NCBI RefSeq assembly: GCF_018687715.1
Contig: NC_056766.1
Span: forward strand, 3,166,001-3,230,000
Direction of reading: 5' to 3'
DNA: 64,000 nt
From: Carya illinoinensis
Lineage: Eukaryota; Streptophyta; Magnoliopsida; Fagales; Juglandaceae
Under the pieces are notes generated by a model, which saw only the letters and a program-made list of their open reading frames with translations, was not told the origin of the DNA and ran no database searches. A program made the position numbers and the translations under genes. Below, piece after piece: positions 11,766 through 24,548 of this stretch (its first letter is position 1; each line of letters starts with the position of its first letter).

Positions 11766-13032
11766 ACTGATTTCTCAAAATCAAATGATTTATGTCATCT
11801 TTATCTTAAAAAAAATATTTTTTTATATTATTTTCAAACAAATGTAATATGTTTGAAATTAATTTAGATATATAGTTACTAAACAATAAATAGTTTTGTA
11901 ATAATAAAACTTATTACTTAATCTCCACAACTAAAGGTTCTAAAAATTAAAAGCTATATTACCGACCGCAGCCTCCGACATGCACTTACAGCTATTTGTA
12001 ATTTTCAAACATTTCCTTTTGGTTTTTGAATTATTTGCCCTTTTGTTTGAGTGGTTAATGTTTATGAATTGGGGAGGGCTGATCGATATTAAGACTTGGG
12101 ATCAATCCCTCCTCCCTTGTCATATTCACTAAGGAGTAAAATAAATAAGAGTATTGTTATATTTATAAAAGATTTATATAAAATAATTGTATAAATTAAC
12201 GTAATTTTATTTAATTTATTATATTTAATTTATAATAAAAATAATTTTATAATGTGTTAAATCATATTAAATTATATTAATTTGTTCGATTGATTTTATG
12301 TAATGTCGGTCGAATATTTCCCAACAAATAAATGTTTCTTTGACCAAAAGGCGTGCGGACAAAGGCACGAGAGGTAGGCCGGCCAGTCAACTGCGAAAGT
12401 TTCCTCCCTAAAAGGGTTGTATCAAGATCCAACTGAAGTTACTTGTTTGAATTGTATAACATTAAATGAGATAGAGATGAATGGACATGAAAAGGTCACG
12501 TCATTTTTTAACTTTATTTTAAATGAAAAATACTTATAAAAAATATGAGTTATTTCAATAAAAATAATTTATAAAATCGTTATAGAAGTATTATTATTTC
12601 ATACAAATCCCTTAATTTAAAATAAAATATGGTGAAAATTTTTAAAATTGATTGTCTTCGTCATTTTTCAAAATTCAATACAGAAAATAAGTTATACAAT
12701 ATTTATTATGCATTAATGTTACTTACATATTTATTTCGACCACGTCAATTATATATATATATCATCACTTGTCTAAAAATTTTAAATTAATGAGAAGTGA
12801 TAGATTTTATTTTTTGTATCATATTTTAACACTTCACTAATATCATGTGGACCAGATCATGTTTTTTTAATGATAAGTGGGTTTAACTTATAGAATATTT
12901 AATTAAATGAGATAAAGTATAGAGTCACTTTACACTCCGCTCACGTGTGCGTCAGACCCCTTTTAATGACTATACATGGAGAATATTTAATTGAATAAGA
13001 TAAAGTATAAAGTTAGAACTAGAATTTAAGAT
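11422..13032. repeat. Segmental duplication, copy B (uninterrupted)
   Basis: Collinear with 1-1401 joined to 9597-9824. It contains the empty MULE target TTTTATTTT at 12805-12813. After subtracting the MULE, the repeat period is about 3.2 kb. Copy B lacks any trace of the element, so the duplication came before the insertion. Confidence 0.85.
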
Positions 13033-13530
13033 CATTATTCTGATGACATGTAAAATCATTACTTATCCATAAAGTTAATTAAACTTAAAACCAACTAGCC
13101 AACTGCGAACGCTTTATTTTCATATCAACCCAAGCCTCAAGTATCACGAACAACAATATTAAAGGCAATTTCGTCCATCAAAGTGCTAAGAAATTCACCC
13201 TTTCATCGTAGAGAATAGATATTACTTAAAGCAACATGATCATCTACCACAAAAATATTCTGATCTCGGGGTTGAATAAATATAAATATTTTCGAGGCTT
13301 AGAAAAGCAAATATAGATATCTCTGTCCAATCAAAGGGACACTAACTTATAGTTTATATATACCATAGTTTAGAGAAATTTGAATGGTAGCTTTTGGTCG
13401 AATAATGGATGAAGACTTGATCAACACATATTTATTTACCTCTCTTTTTCTTCTTCCTCCATTGATGTGAATTAATGACTTTTCCTGTGTGGTCCATAGA
13501 CTTGATCAAAAAGTCCAAAAGTCAATTTTC
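13033..13530. other. Upstream region of the membrane-protein gene
   Basis: AT-rich, with no coding signal or recognised transposon. It probably contains the distal promoter of the gene at 13662. Confidence 0.4.
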
Positions 13531-13546
13531 TATATATATATATATG
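13531..13546 (+). promoter_or_regulatory. TATA-like element
   Basis: A run of TA repeats (CTATATATATATATATGG) lies about 120 bp before the start codon and is followed by a CT-rich leader (TTCCTCCC, CTTCCTCTC). This suits a core promoter, but the AT run could also be a plain microsatellite. Confidence 0.4.
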
Positions 13547-13661
13547 GAAAATACCTTCTCCATTAATCTCTTCCTCCCAATTACAAATTCTCCATATCTT
13601 CTTATCTTCCTCTCATCTCTCCAACAATTAGAACTGCATTCAAAGAAAGGGATTAATTACC

Positions 13662-14669
13662 ATGGATATGGAGCAAGAAGACATGCAATATCTTGGCTTC
13701 TTTGGTGTCTGCAGAGAAGCCTACAAGATCATCCATTCATGGAGGAAAGTCTTCAGCCAGATCACCCTGGCCTTAGTCCTCCCTTTATCTTTCATATTAT
13801 TGGCTCACATGGAAGTCTCCGAGGTCCTCTTCTCAAAGATCATCCACAACGAGATGGTTTTGGGTGAAACCAAAACGGGGACGCCTAGATACCAAAAGCT
13901 CTCAGACGTCCTCAGATCTGAATTAATCACTTTGTGGCTCTTCAAAGCTGTCTACCTCATCTTCTCCCTTATCTTCTCCCTCCTCTCCACCTCCGCCGTG
14001 GTTTACACCATCGCTTGCATCTACACCGGCCGTGAAGTAGTAACGTTCGAGAAGGTCATGAGCGTTGTCCCTAAGGTTTGGAAACGGCTTATGCTCACCT
14101 TCCTATGTACTTTCGTTGCCTACTTGGCATACAACATAGTTGCTGCTTTGATCTTGGTTGCATCGGGAGCTTTCATCATCTCAATCAACATCAAGTATTT
14201 ATCTCTACTTTATGTTCTTGTGGTCTTTTACATCTTGGGTTTTGTATACTTGTCCATAGTTTGGCAATTAGCCAACGCTGTGACCGTGTTGGAAGACACA
14301 TGGGGTTTTCATGCCCTGAGAAAGAGCAGGGCACTGCTAAAGGGCAAGATGTGGGTGGCCACCTTCATATTGTTGCTGGTCAACCTCTGTCATTTTGCCA
14401 TACAAATATCATTTGAGAAGCTTGTTGTGCGTGGTGGATCATTGGGCGCGGCGAGCAGGTTTGCCTATGGGATTATCTGTCTGGTGTTACTTTTCATGTT
14501 GCTCCTGTCCGGGCTTGTCCTCCGGACAGTGATCTACTTCGTCTGCAAATCCTACCACCATGAAAACATCGACAAGTCGGCTCTCTCAGATCACCTTGCA
14601 GGCTATTATATTGGAGAATATGTTCCTTTGAAGTCCAAGGATGTTCAGCTTGAACATCTCTACGTTTGA
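13662..14669 (+). CDS. Plant multi-pass membrane protein, single exon (335 aa)
   Basis: One uninterrupted 335-residue ORF with clean context (ACCATGGATATGG, a strong start). It opens with a conserved EDMQYLGFFGVCREAYKII segment, followed by about six hydrophobic segments: roughly residues 30-48, 92-118, 140-163, 170-205, 232-250 and 270-295. Between them are charged loops, including WGFHALRKSRALLKGK. The C-terminus (DHLAGYYIGEYVPLKSKDVQ) is hydrophilic. This matches a plant-specific integral membrane family that carries the uninformative label 'polyadenylate-binding protein 1-B-binding protein' (for example At4g19950/At5g44860). The biochemical role is unknown to me. An ORF in another frame, 13475-13867, overlaps its start and is a shadow. 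Confidence 0.88.
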   Translation: MDMEQEDMQYLGFFGVCREAYKIIHSWRKVFSQITLALVLPLSFILLAHMEVSEVLFSKIIHNEMVLGETKTGTPRYQKLSDVLRSELITLWLFKAVYLIFSLIFSLLSTSAVVYTIACIYTGREVVTFEKVMSVVPKVWKRLMLTFLCTFVAYLAYNIVAALILVASGAFIISINIKYLSLLYVLVVFYILGFVYLSIVWQLANAVTVLEDTWGFHALRKSRALLKGKMWVATFILLLVNLCHFAIQISFEKLVVRGGSLGAASRFAYGIICLVLLFMLLLSGLVLRTVIYFVCKSYHHENIDKSALSDHLAGYYIGEYVPLKSKDVQLEHLYV

Positions 14670-17388
14670 TGGAGGGAGAAAATTAAGTATATATGTTTTG
14701 TAATAGCAGTTTGTGCCATTATAACATCTATATGTTTGAAGAAGCTACTGTCTCATGTAATGTAAACCGGTTTTCTAGTGAATTTTTGTTGCTTAATCTA
14801 TTTAAGAGATTCAAGTGCTTTTTGTTATTTTTAAAGGTATTTTTTGTTTGAGAATTACTACATCTATAAATCGATTGCGAAAAAATAAACAAAAATTGAT
14901 AATGATATATATACAATTATTTTTACGTACTTTCTGTATATTCTATTAATGTAATTGACTGTATTAATTTTTTTAATACACAACCAATTATATCAATAAA
15001 GTGAGTAAAAAAAAATACGTAAAAATGATTGTACATAGAATTTTAAAAAAAAAATTGACACAATCAATCACATCAATAGAGTGCGTAAAACATACGTAAA
15101 AGTGACTATTACTTAAAAATAAATGTACAAAATAACGTAATTTAATATAATACGCTAAATCTATTTTATAATTAAAATAATTTTATAATATAATATATTA
15201 TATTAATTTATATAAGTTTATAAATTTATTTTTATAAAATATCTTTTAAGATTAAACGATTTATGTTTTATTTCGTTTTTAAATTAGTTAGGTGTTTTGT
15301 TGGACAGAAATGTTTTGGGTCCGAATTTGTGGCCGAAAGATTTATTTATTTGTTTATTTATTCTACTTAATGGTTAAGAAAATAATTTTTAATAATATTG
15401 TTATGAATTTTATTTTTTTGAAAAAAATATTTAAAAATATAAAAAATAATAATAAAAAGTTATCTTTCTCGGTGGGCATTCGGGCTGCAATGCGTATGAA
15501 ATGGAGTTGGTTGACTTGGAATTTGTGGACTGGGGCCAATATTTCGCCATCACATTTATTAAACATGAGAACAAAATGTTTCTTAATAAGGCGTGGGGAT
15601 AACGCTACAGGTAATAGGCTAGTGGTCAATTTTATAGCTAGGTACGGTTTGGGTAACCAAACTGGACGAGTTGATAAAATATTAAATATAAATTAAAAAT
15701 TAAATAAAATATTATTTTTTAATATTATTATTATTTTAAAATTAAAAAAAATTAAATTATTTATTATATTTTAGATAAGAATTTTAAAAAATTATAACAA
15801 TTGAAATGGTTGGAATATTTAATATTGTATCAACATATTAAAATGAGCTAGAGACAGAGTAATCTATTTATTTTTTAAAGATAAATTAAATTACATAAGA
15901 CTCATCACTCAAGTGCTTCTTGACCATTTGTTTATCAACTTGCCTATCCAAAATCTAGAGTCATTCCTCAAAGATAAGGAAAATGATTGATGAAGTTTAG
16001 GGTGTACCTGTACATGTCTCGTTATTTTTTTTTTAAATATAAGTAAATATAAAATTTATATAAAAAAATTATTTTTTAATAATAGAAATTAATATTTTTT
16101 TAAAGATATTATATATTTAACATTATTCCAAAAATAAAATAAGATTTTTTTTTTTTTTTAATTAAAGACGTTTAGAATATGTAGTCTTTAGTTTCTACAC
16201 TTATTTATTTATTTTGAGTTAGGTAAAATGACGTTTTTGTCACGCGTTTGTGAATGCAAACATCATTGCTGACGCTCGACGGCTCGAGCTGATCAACTAC
16301 GTGTTGAAAAATGAAAAGAGAATTAGTGGACAAGACTCTTTAAAAGATGAATACTTTCTTTTGCTTGAAATTTACTCTGTTTCTAAAAAGCAGATATTTC
16401 TTAAAATATCATTTTATACCTCAAAAAATCACTATTTCTTAAAATTCCCCAATACATTAATAAATTTATTTTTTTATTTTATTTTTTATTTTTTTAACAT
16501 CTTAAAAAGCTAAATCTTAATATTTTTTACACATTTGTTTCACTATTAATACTATATACTATATTTACATTTTACTTTTATTTTATTATATAAAATGTAA
16601 CACTTTTATCACTTTTAAATAATATTTTATATTTAAAAAAAAAGTTAAAATTGGTGATCAATGATACCTCATCATAGTGAGATGAAAGTGATCAAACTTT
16701 ATTTATAATACAAACATAGTGGTTGTACCTTGACTTATGATATAAATTGTAAAAATAATTTATAGTTTATAATTTAAAATGATATCTTATGTAGTTTTGA
16801 ATTAAAAATTAAGAAAAATTAATGATAAAAAGAAAAAAAAAACATATTAGGTTCGGTTTGTTAATAGCGAGTTTTAAGATAAGAATTTTAAATTTTAAAA
16901 TGAAATATTAAAATATTATATTTTAATATTATTATTATTTTAAAATTTAAAAAAATTAAATTATTTATTATATTTTATATAAAAATTTAAGAATGTTATA
17001 AAGATAAAATGAGCATATAAAAATTCTTGTCGGGGAAAAATATCCCCAAAAAAAAATCTGTATCATCAAAGTTATCCATCTATCAAATCACCGTTAATTA
17101 GTTATTTGTTGCTGATCAGAGGCCATTAAATAGGATACAAGTCAACAATCGTTAAATGCATAGCACTGGATTCCCGCTCATCTGCAAGGAGTCGGTACCG
17201 ATTTCAAGAGCAAAAGAGCTTCCTTCGAATCTCTGCAACCTTTCTCCCTTCCACTTTCCGCAGAGCACACAAATTAAGACTATTTCCCATAAATTCCGCC
17301 AATTCACCGGAACCGGATTCCAGGTTAATGGTGGGGTGATCGCTTGGGAGTGTTAAGATATATATATATACACATACATATATATATA
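14670..17388. other. Intergenic region rich in MITE-like repeats; RABC1 promoter at its end
   Basis: About 14895-15100 holds a family-C MITE-like repeat (internal copies of ATACGTAAAA and ACCAATTATATCAATA). About 15130-15240 is a family-B copy. About 15657-15855 and 16850-17010 are family-A copies, sharing the phrase AAATTATTTATTATATTTTA. The 134-aa ORF at 15292-15696 has no recognisable motif. The last ~230 bp (17155-17388) are GC-richer and probably form the RABC1 5'UTR and promoter. Confidence 0.5.
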
Positions 17389-20300
17389 ATGGATACAGCG
17401 TCGTCTTCGAGTCCGGCGGAGTTCGATTACCTTTTCAAGTTGTTGATGATCGGGGATTCCGGGGTTGGGAAGAGCACGCTCCTCTTGAGCTTCACTTCCA
17501 ATACGTTTGAGGATCTCTCTCCTACCATTGGTGAGCTTAGGGTTTCCCTCGTCTTACCATCAGTGAATTATTATGTTCATTGTTTAATTATTTCTGGGAT
17601 TGCGTTTAGTATTGATTTATATTATTAAATTTTTTCTAGGTGTGGACTTTAAGGTGAAACATGTTACTATGGGAGGAAAGAAGTTGAAGCTGGCAATTTG
17701 GGACACAGGTATTAAGTGAAATTTCTTCTGAGAAAAGTCGGAAAAGACATTAAATTTTCATGAATTAATGTCTGTGTCTTTTGCATACATTTGATCGTGT
17801 AATGTTACTGCCTGGAAAATCTCTGCCTTAGGATTGTGTGAACAAGTGAACAACCCTCGGATTCATGCATCATTATATGGGAATGTATTGTCATGGATTG
17901 TTTCTCCCCGTGGAGCGTGATAAAAAAAAAGGACGAATTATGGGTTTATGATAAATACCATGAATAACTGCCATTGCAGCATTTTTCTTTGTTAAGATAC
18001 CATATATGGGAATGATAGCTTAATTCTTGGATTTTCACATTGTGCTTAATGGAATAAAGTTTGGTAACCTGCAGTACTTAGTCTTTGAAATATTAGGCTT
18101 AGTTCTTGTGGTTCTTCTTATAATGAGCTGATTTAAGGACCCTGATCATGTGAAGCCTATAGGAACTTGGATGAGCATTAAATATGGTCAACCTATACTA
18201 GCGTGCTTGATGTTCTTAGATTAGAGTGAAAAAGGTTACTCTTTTCCGCAAGAGACTAAATTGTCTAATGTTTACTAGCTTGAAGGATTTTGCAATTTCT
18301 ACAAATATGTGAAGTTCAACTCAAAATCACAAAATTTTCGGCATTGGAAGCCCTTATGCATTTGCTTTATAAGTAGCTCATAAATATCAATTCTTTGGTT
18401 GTAGTGCATCTGCAGTATTTACTATAATTTAAATGTATTTTAGTACTTGATACATGCTATTTATGAAACCAAATACACACAACACACATGCTTACTTCGA
18501 AAGTAAATGATATTACTATCATTTCTTGTTCCTTTGATTTATTTTCAAGTTGCCATGGAGTTAGAAAAAGAGTTAGGTCCCATAGTTTACAGCCTTGTTT
18601 CTGACACAATTTTCCCATTTCTCATCATGAAGCTGGTCAAGAAAGGTTTAGAACTCTAACTAGCTCATATTACAGAGGAGCTCAAGGAATAATAATGGGT
18701 ATGCTGCACCATCTCTATTATCCCTCTCTGCTTTCTATTCCTGTCTATGCTCATTTAGCATGAAATCCATACCTTTATTGTTGTTGAGAGTCCATTAATA
18801 TCCAAAGCTTTTAATTATAGATCTCAACCTGTTGTGACTGATGGCAGATATCAATTTTTGCCCCATTACTACTTTTTGATTATTTCCATTCTTTTATGCA
18901 TGCATAAAGCACAGTGCACATTCACTTAAGTCTTCAAAAAGAAAATAGTGAATGATCAATGCTGTTTAAGTATTGAACTAGTTCTCCTTCATTGATTCAC
19001 AGGTTTTAGTAAAGCCTATAAAGAACATCTCATCTGCTTCTGACTGACTGTTTTGTTAGTAATTGATTGAGTGACTTTTTATGTTGCAGTTCTTTAGTTT
19101 CGGGAAAAAGATATTCTGTATAACTTAGTAATTGTATTTGGGAATGTTTCAGTGTATGATGTGACAAGAAGAGAAACTTTTACAAATCTGTCTGATATAT
19201 GGGCTAAGGAAATTGACTTGTACTCAACCAATCAAGATTGCATCAAGATGCTTGTTGGCAACAAAGTTGATAAGGTGTGTCTTTAATGAACTTCGGTTTG
19301 TAGTTTTTTGATTCTCGTGAGCATCCTGTTCTCAATAAAAAATTTTAAGGTTAGGATTGTACTAAGATCTACCATCCCTAGACCCTATAACCGTGAGAAC
19401 GATACTTGGTTATTATCCTTCCTTTGTGTGTATAGGGAAGTTCACAACAAATTAGTTCTTTAATCTTGATCAGATTATTAGTTTACTGAGTTGTTTGGAC
19501 TTTATCTTATGAGCATATATTAGTTTTAGCTTCTAGGGATGCTTTATTGTTTCTATTTAAAGGTATCATGCACATTGAAGTTATCTTTAATTTTCAGGAA
19601 GATGAAAGGGTTGTCAGCAAAAAAGAGGGTATTGACTTTGCTAGAGAATATGGATGCCTTTTCTTGGAATGCAGTGCTAAAACTCGAGTCAATGTGGAGC
19701 AATGCTTTGAGGAGCTTGTATTAAAGGTATGCAAATTACTGAAATATTTTGTCCATATATTGTTTTACTGTTATAAATGTACTTCTACATGTGATTCCTA
19801 GGATGTGAACCAGTTCTTGAACAGTTTTGGATCCGGATGTCGAGTTTAGTCCCTTTGTTTAGTAATTTACTTTTAAGAAACATGAAAATAAGGTTTGCTA
19901 TTAAATAATTTCGTAATGCATTCTATAGTCGCTTTATTTATCCAGAAACTTTAACAATAAAATTGCTTCTTGGCCTTGTATATATTGGCATTTTGACGTG
20001 TGTACATGCAAGGACACAACAAACAAAAGGATGCTGAAAATAACAAAATTTATCGTTTAGTATAAAGCCATGATTAGATAAGTAATGAAAGTTCTAAGGT
20101 CATCGAGGAACATAGAATTGATTGAAAAATGAAAGATATGCCATATTATTGGACTTTTCTTTTTCTTTTCTTTTTTTCCCTTAAGTCGTGTTCTAATTGT
20201 GAGAGCATTGGATCCTAACAGAAAAACCAAGTGGATGTGTCTTATTTTACAAAGAACGCACTTATTGGTTCTCTTTTATTGGTAAAGTATTTTGAACCTT

Positions 20301-20467
20301 ATAGCATCCATAACTTGTGTGCATGATGTGGGTACCGTGTTGATGTGTAGATTTTGGAGACACCCAGTCTTTTGGCCGTGGGCTCAGCTGGGGTAAAAAG
20401 GAACATCTTCAAACAGAAACCTCCACCACCTGATGGTGCTGCCACTGGTGGCTGTTGCTCTTCGTGA
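17389..20467 (+). CDS. RABC1: Rab GTPase, RABC1 (RAB18 class)
   Basis: Six exons: 17389-17530, 17640-17708, 18633-18698, 19153-19274, 19598-19726 and 20351-20467. All introns are GT-AG and the CDS is 645 nt (214 aa). GTPase motifs in order: P-loop GDSGVGKS (about residues 20-27), switch I/effector SPTIGVDFK, WDTAGQERF (switch II), GNKVDK, and ECSAK. RAB18-type signatures are [15 protein letters not shown] and [15 protein letters not shown]. It ends in GGCCSS, a di-cysteine for geranylgeranylation that anchors the protein to membranes. The sequence is closer to Arabidopsis RABC1 than to RABC2, as shown by [14 protein letters not shown] and [14 protein letters not shown]. The expected role is vesicle or membrane identity in the endomembrane system. 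The ATG at 17389 is chosen because an upstream in-frame start (17344) only adds an AT-repeat-encoded leader. Confidence 0.95.
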
Positions 20468-21187
20468 TTGTTCTCTGATGTTTCTCGCAAACACTCCCCC
20501 TCCAAATAGTATTTCATTTTCACTTTTTCCCCTGTTTGATCTAAAATGTTCACAAGTAGTTCAAAAGATGGTAATGTCTGTAGTGACTTGTATTCCCTTT
20601 TACAGATCATGAGTTAATTTTGTACCCCATCTCCTATTTACAAGTACATTCCCATTCTCTCTGCAGATCTTGGTTCTTAGTCACTGTTTTGCTCTTATAT
20701 AAGAAGTTTGCCATTCCAATATCAGAACTGTGTTTCCTTTCAGTTTTTGCAGATAGAAATGGAGTCTTCGTAATATACTTGTTTTTTTGGAGGTTTCATT
20801 TTTTAGTCGACTTGAACTCTTTATAAATTATTTAGAAGGGGAGGAGGGTTCAAGATTCCTTAACGTCTGTATCCGAACTTGAAGGTTTAAAACGAGAGAG
20901 ATAGAGACATGAGGTGGGTTTTAGAGGATTTTTTAACCTACTACCATTTTAGAATCTACTTCCAACTAGATCTTCAATCTTTTAGCTTCTTTCTTTGACA
21001 TGGCAAGAAGGCTGCTTGAATATCACTAATTTAAATTCACAAACATTTAGCTAGTGAAATAAAACTTCCTTCTCAAAAAATCTCACTAACAATCAGATGG
21101 GGTTATGAATATCTCGACCCCAATTATATGAGAGAGTGATGGCCCTAAGTATCTTTAGGGGATGTATTAAAATCTTAAATAATATAA
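20468..21187. other. RABC1 3'UTR and downstream spacer
   Basis: No gene. The first 250-350 bp probably form the 3'UTR. The rest is ordinary AT-rich spacer up to a retroposon-like insertion. Confidence 0.5.
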
Positions 21188-21200
21188 TTAACTGAAAGTT
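21188..21200. repeat. Target-site duplication, left (TTAACTGAAAGTT)
   Basis: A 13-bp sequence repeated exactly at 22761-22773, flanking the insertion below. Confidence 0.75.
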
Positions 21201-22760
21201 TTTTTTTTTTTTTAAATGAGAAATAGATTTCTATTCATTCATGAAAGAAAGAAACTATAACTGTGACTGATAATTACAGGTAACAAATCCTAATTACAAG
21301 TCAACTACTTATCTGTTGTAAGCTTCTCCCACATACAAAATTCATTATGCTGGACATTATCTACCTTCAAAGTTTTTTAGTGACAAGACCGTTCTGAGAT
21401 GTGAGATTATGTAATAACAGAAATGTCTATCTTGACTTATCTTGAGAAAACACATACCATCCCCACCCTCTCAGAGGAGGAGAGCGCTCTCCTCCTCCTC
21501 TAAAGAGGAGAAGGACTAGTCTACTATAGACAATAAAGTCCAATAGCCTGTTTCTCTTTATTTTTAATACTTAAACTAAGACTAGAAACACTAAAATACA
21601 ATGACTCTCCAACAGATTGTCCATTGTCCATGATGCACTTCTAAAACGCGTGAGTGCCTGACAGGCCCCACCATCTCCTGCAGCAAACATGCACAAAGCA
21701 TGCGTGAGTGCTCAACAGATCCTGCACCAAGCTCCACGTTCTTCTGCTCCCTCCAGCCCAGGCACACTTCTCCTCCATAGCAGGATTCAAGCACGCCACC
21801 TTATGCCGAACTGCAGGCCTGCAGTGGAAACACGGTCTGCACTCCGTTGAGTCCCCATCACTGCAGCCCTGAAGCCTTATTGTCACACAGGCAAACAAAA
21901 CTAATCCAATAGAAACTTGAAACAAACCAAACGGGAAAAAACTTGATAACCAAAGAAAACCCAACGTACTAAATAACATGAAACACTAAAAAACTGGTAA
22001 ACATGCAATGAAACTGGCTCTAAATCGGCTATCATCAATGCACATTCCTCTGTTCCCCAGCAAAACCCGTGAGTCGGACTTCACCCCATTCCTCTGTTTT
22101 CCTTGGCCAGCAACAGAGCAATCGATGTTCATCCAGGAAAGCACTTCTCCTTGGCCAACATAGAGTCATCCATGCACGTCAGTGTGCATCCACCTTCTAT
22201 TTTGGGATCTTGTCCACATAAAGCATTTTCGCAGGAAACACACCACGGCTCTGCATTTTCGCAAGAACAAGCCAGGAACATACTGAGAGCACCACCACCA
22301 CATTTTAGACTCACTCTGAGACCTCCCACCTCCTTCGTAAAGACCACCACGCCCAGCGGCGTGTTTTTGTTTGGGGAAAGGCTCGGAGTCAGCCAACTAA
22401 GCCAGGACCCCCACCTTCATCGTGTTAGACTGCCTCGCCCAGCTACGAGTTTTTATGTGATGGAAAACAACTCTCCACCTCCCTTGTGCATGAAGACCAC
22501 CCCATTTAGCTGATTGGATTAGTATGGTGGAAGTCTCGGCTCAGTACATGGTATAGGGCTGTCAAGCCTCCATAACCACAGCCAACGGGCCCTTATTTAC
22601 ACTCACAAACACAAAAGCTTGGGGATAACTAGAAAACACAAAAGAGGAAGGAGGTGGGGAGGGAGGAGTTCAGCCCTTCCCGTGGTGTTGCTCTGGTTTG
22701 TGTTTTAGAGAGATGTAGGAGCTTCTCTCTCTAGAATGGAGGTTGCAAAATTTTAAAAAC
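21201..22760 (-). mobile_element. Retroposon-like insertion, poly(A) on the minus strand
   Basis: About 1.56 kb between perfect 13-bp duplications. The left edge is a T run (poly(A) if read on the minus strand), as expected for target-primed reverse transcription. The body is GC-richer than its surroundings and has only short unrecognised ORFs on both strands (the longest is about 136 aa, at 22103-22513). It contains a perfect 24-bp palindrome at 21474-21497. I see no RT, endonuclease or tRNA-like promoter. It could be an internally deleted LINE or a retroposed non-coding transcript. Confidence 0.6.
21474..21497. repeat. Perfect 24-bp palindrome
   Basis: Centred on AGAGCGCTCT, with GAG/CTC-rich arms. 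It is followed by a second partial GAGGAG block. It could form a hairpin in an RNA transcript. Confidence 0.85.
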
Positions 22761-23516
22761 TTAACTGAAAGTTATTGATAATATATGTTGTGAGAATTAA
22801 TTTGTCTTACCAAAGTACCAATTTCATTGTTTTATCAAGTACTTTAGTTTTCCTCACCCATATATATTATTTTCTCAACCCTTATTTTTTAGTCTTGTAA
22901 CCAATGGATCTATTAAAGAGTGTTAAGATTTTAGAGGAAGTTAAAAGAGTTTGTAAATTTTTGTTAATGATTATTGATCATTCTCTTCACTAAAATAAAT
23001 AAGGTTTGTGAAGTTTTTCATTATTCATGTTAATCTACAACTCACAAAATAGATGCCAAATTCTTTGAATTAAGAATCTAAGGAAAAACAAAAGGAGACT
23101 CTGAATGCTCAATCCAAAGAAGCAAAAGTTGTATTTCATGAATTTGAATGCAAGAAATAGAATCAATTAAGGTCTCGTTTGGTTATACAGTTTAGATGAG
23201 ATAGGATATTTTGGTAAAAATTAAATAAAATATTGTTATAATATAATTTTTTTAATACTAATTTTGTTTTAAGATTTAAAAAAGTTAAATTATTTATTAT
23301 ATTTTGTGTAGAAATTTAAAAAATTTGTAATGATTATATGAGATGAGATAGTTTGATTTTGTGTTAATAGGAATTTTCATAGTAGTGTTTTTAATTATAG
23401 AGTTTTATTAAAAAATTCTACTATAAAAAAGTTGTTTACTATTTTGTAAACATGCATCTAAAATGCTTATAAAGTTAGTTGCGATAGTTTTTCACAAAGT
23501 TATTTGAAGAAGATTT

Positions 23517-23531
23517 ATATATATATATATA

Positions 23532-23568
<37 letters not shown>
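23517..23568. repeat. (AT)n microsatellite
   Basis: Two AT runs separated by TATTAATA. Confidence 0.9.
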
Positions 23569-23573
<5 letters not shown>

Positions 23574-23632
23574 CTTCAATTTTGTGTTTAAAAAAAAAAG
23601 ACTTTTAGCCCTTTTTTTTTAGGTGCTTATAA

Positions 23633-23636
<4 letters not shown>

Positions 23637-23674
<38 letters not shown>
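23637..23674. repeat. Poly(T) tract
   Basis: About 37 consecutive T. It may be the scar of a reverse-orientation retroposon tail, but no duplication was found. Confidence 0.85.
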
Positions 23675-23677
<3 letters not shown>

Positions 23678-24506
23678 TATATTTATCAAACATATCAAAT
23701 TTTTTAAAGAGTTTTTAGGCTGTTAAAAGTATTTTTTAAGTTTTCAAAGTCAAATCAAAATAGCCACTTATATCAATCACTTGAAAGAACAATGGCATTG
23801 GAATAGCTATTTGTTCTAGTTAGCCATGTTTTATCTAAGTTATCCTCATCTTCATCTACATTGGACTAGGCTAATTTGGATTTAGCCATAGTGATTCAAC
23901 ATATTTGTTGAGAAGTGTCTATTAGGAAAATAATATAAGAGAATTAATTTAGCTACAAAAGTAATATATAAAAGTAAATTCACAAACTGACGTAATTTGG
24001 AATTTTGATTCTTACAATAATATTCTTACTTTCTCTCTATGGTTTTGATTCTTGAACATTCTTTCCATTTTCTTAAGGGTCTTGGTAGTTTTGATAAATA
24101 GATTATTGAAAATTATGAAAATAAAAATAAAAAAGTATTTAAAAATAAATAAAAAGATGCATTAAAAAGTAGATAAAAAAATAATAAGAATACTTTTTAT
24201 TATATAAAGTGAGATGACTAATTCAATGTAGGGTTCAAGTTTTGACTCATTATCCAATAGTCAAAAAGTGACATATTAGCCAAACTTCATCGAAAACTTT
24301 GCCCAAACTAATGTTAGTGTTCTAAGGATTCTATGTGCAAGGCACTATGTCCTGTTGAAAATGTTACTGCATTTTATCAAGATGAAAGAATAGAAAATGT
24401 AAAAATTAGAACGCATAACTAATCAAATGTTTATAATTCATTCTATTGAAATCATAATATGACATGCATTGCTCCGCTTGTTATACCACCAATTAGACAT
24501 GTACAA

Positions 24507-24548
<42 letters not shown>
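24507..24548. repeat. (AAT)n microsatellite
   Basis: About 14 consecutive AAT triplets. Confidence 0.95.

Noticed and set aside
1..13032. The repeats at 1-1401 and 11422-12813 as the two LTRs of one giant retrotransposon
   Set aside because: Similarity continues past the MULE insertion into 9597-9824 and 12814-13032. There is no PBS/PPT, and once the MULE is removed the two copies are a tandem segmental duplication.
15292..15696. 134-aa ORF as a gene
   Set aside because: It is largely Lys/Phe/Asn-rich from AT-rich DNA, adjoins MITE copies, and has no motif.
22103..22513. 136-aa Pro/His-rich ORF as a gene
   Set aside because: It lies inside the retroposon-like insertion, overlaps other-frame ORFs of similar quality, and has no recognisable motif.
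23637..23674. Poly(T) tract as the tail of a reverse-orientation retroposon
   Set aside because: No target duplication or recognisable body could be found next to it.
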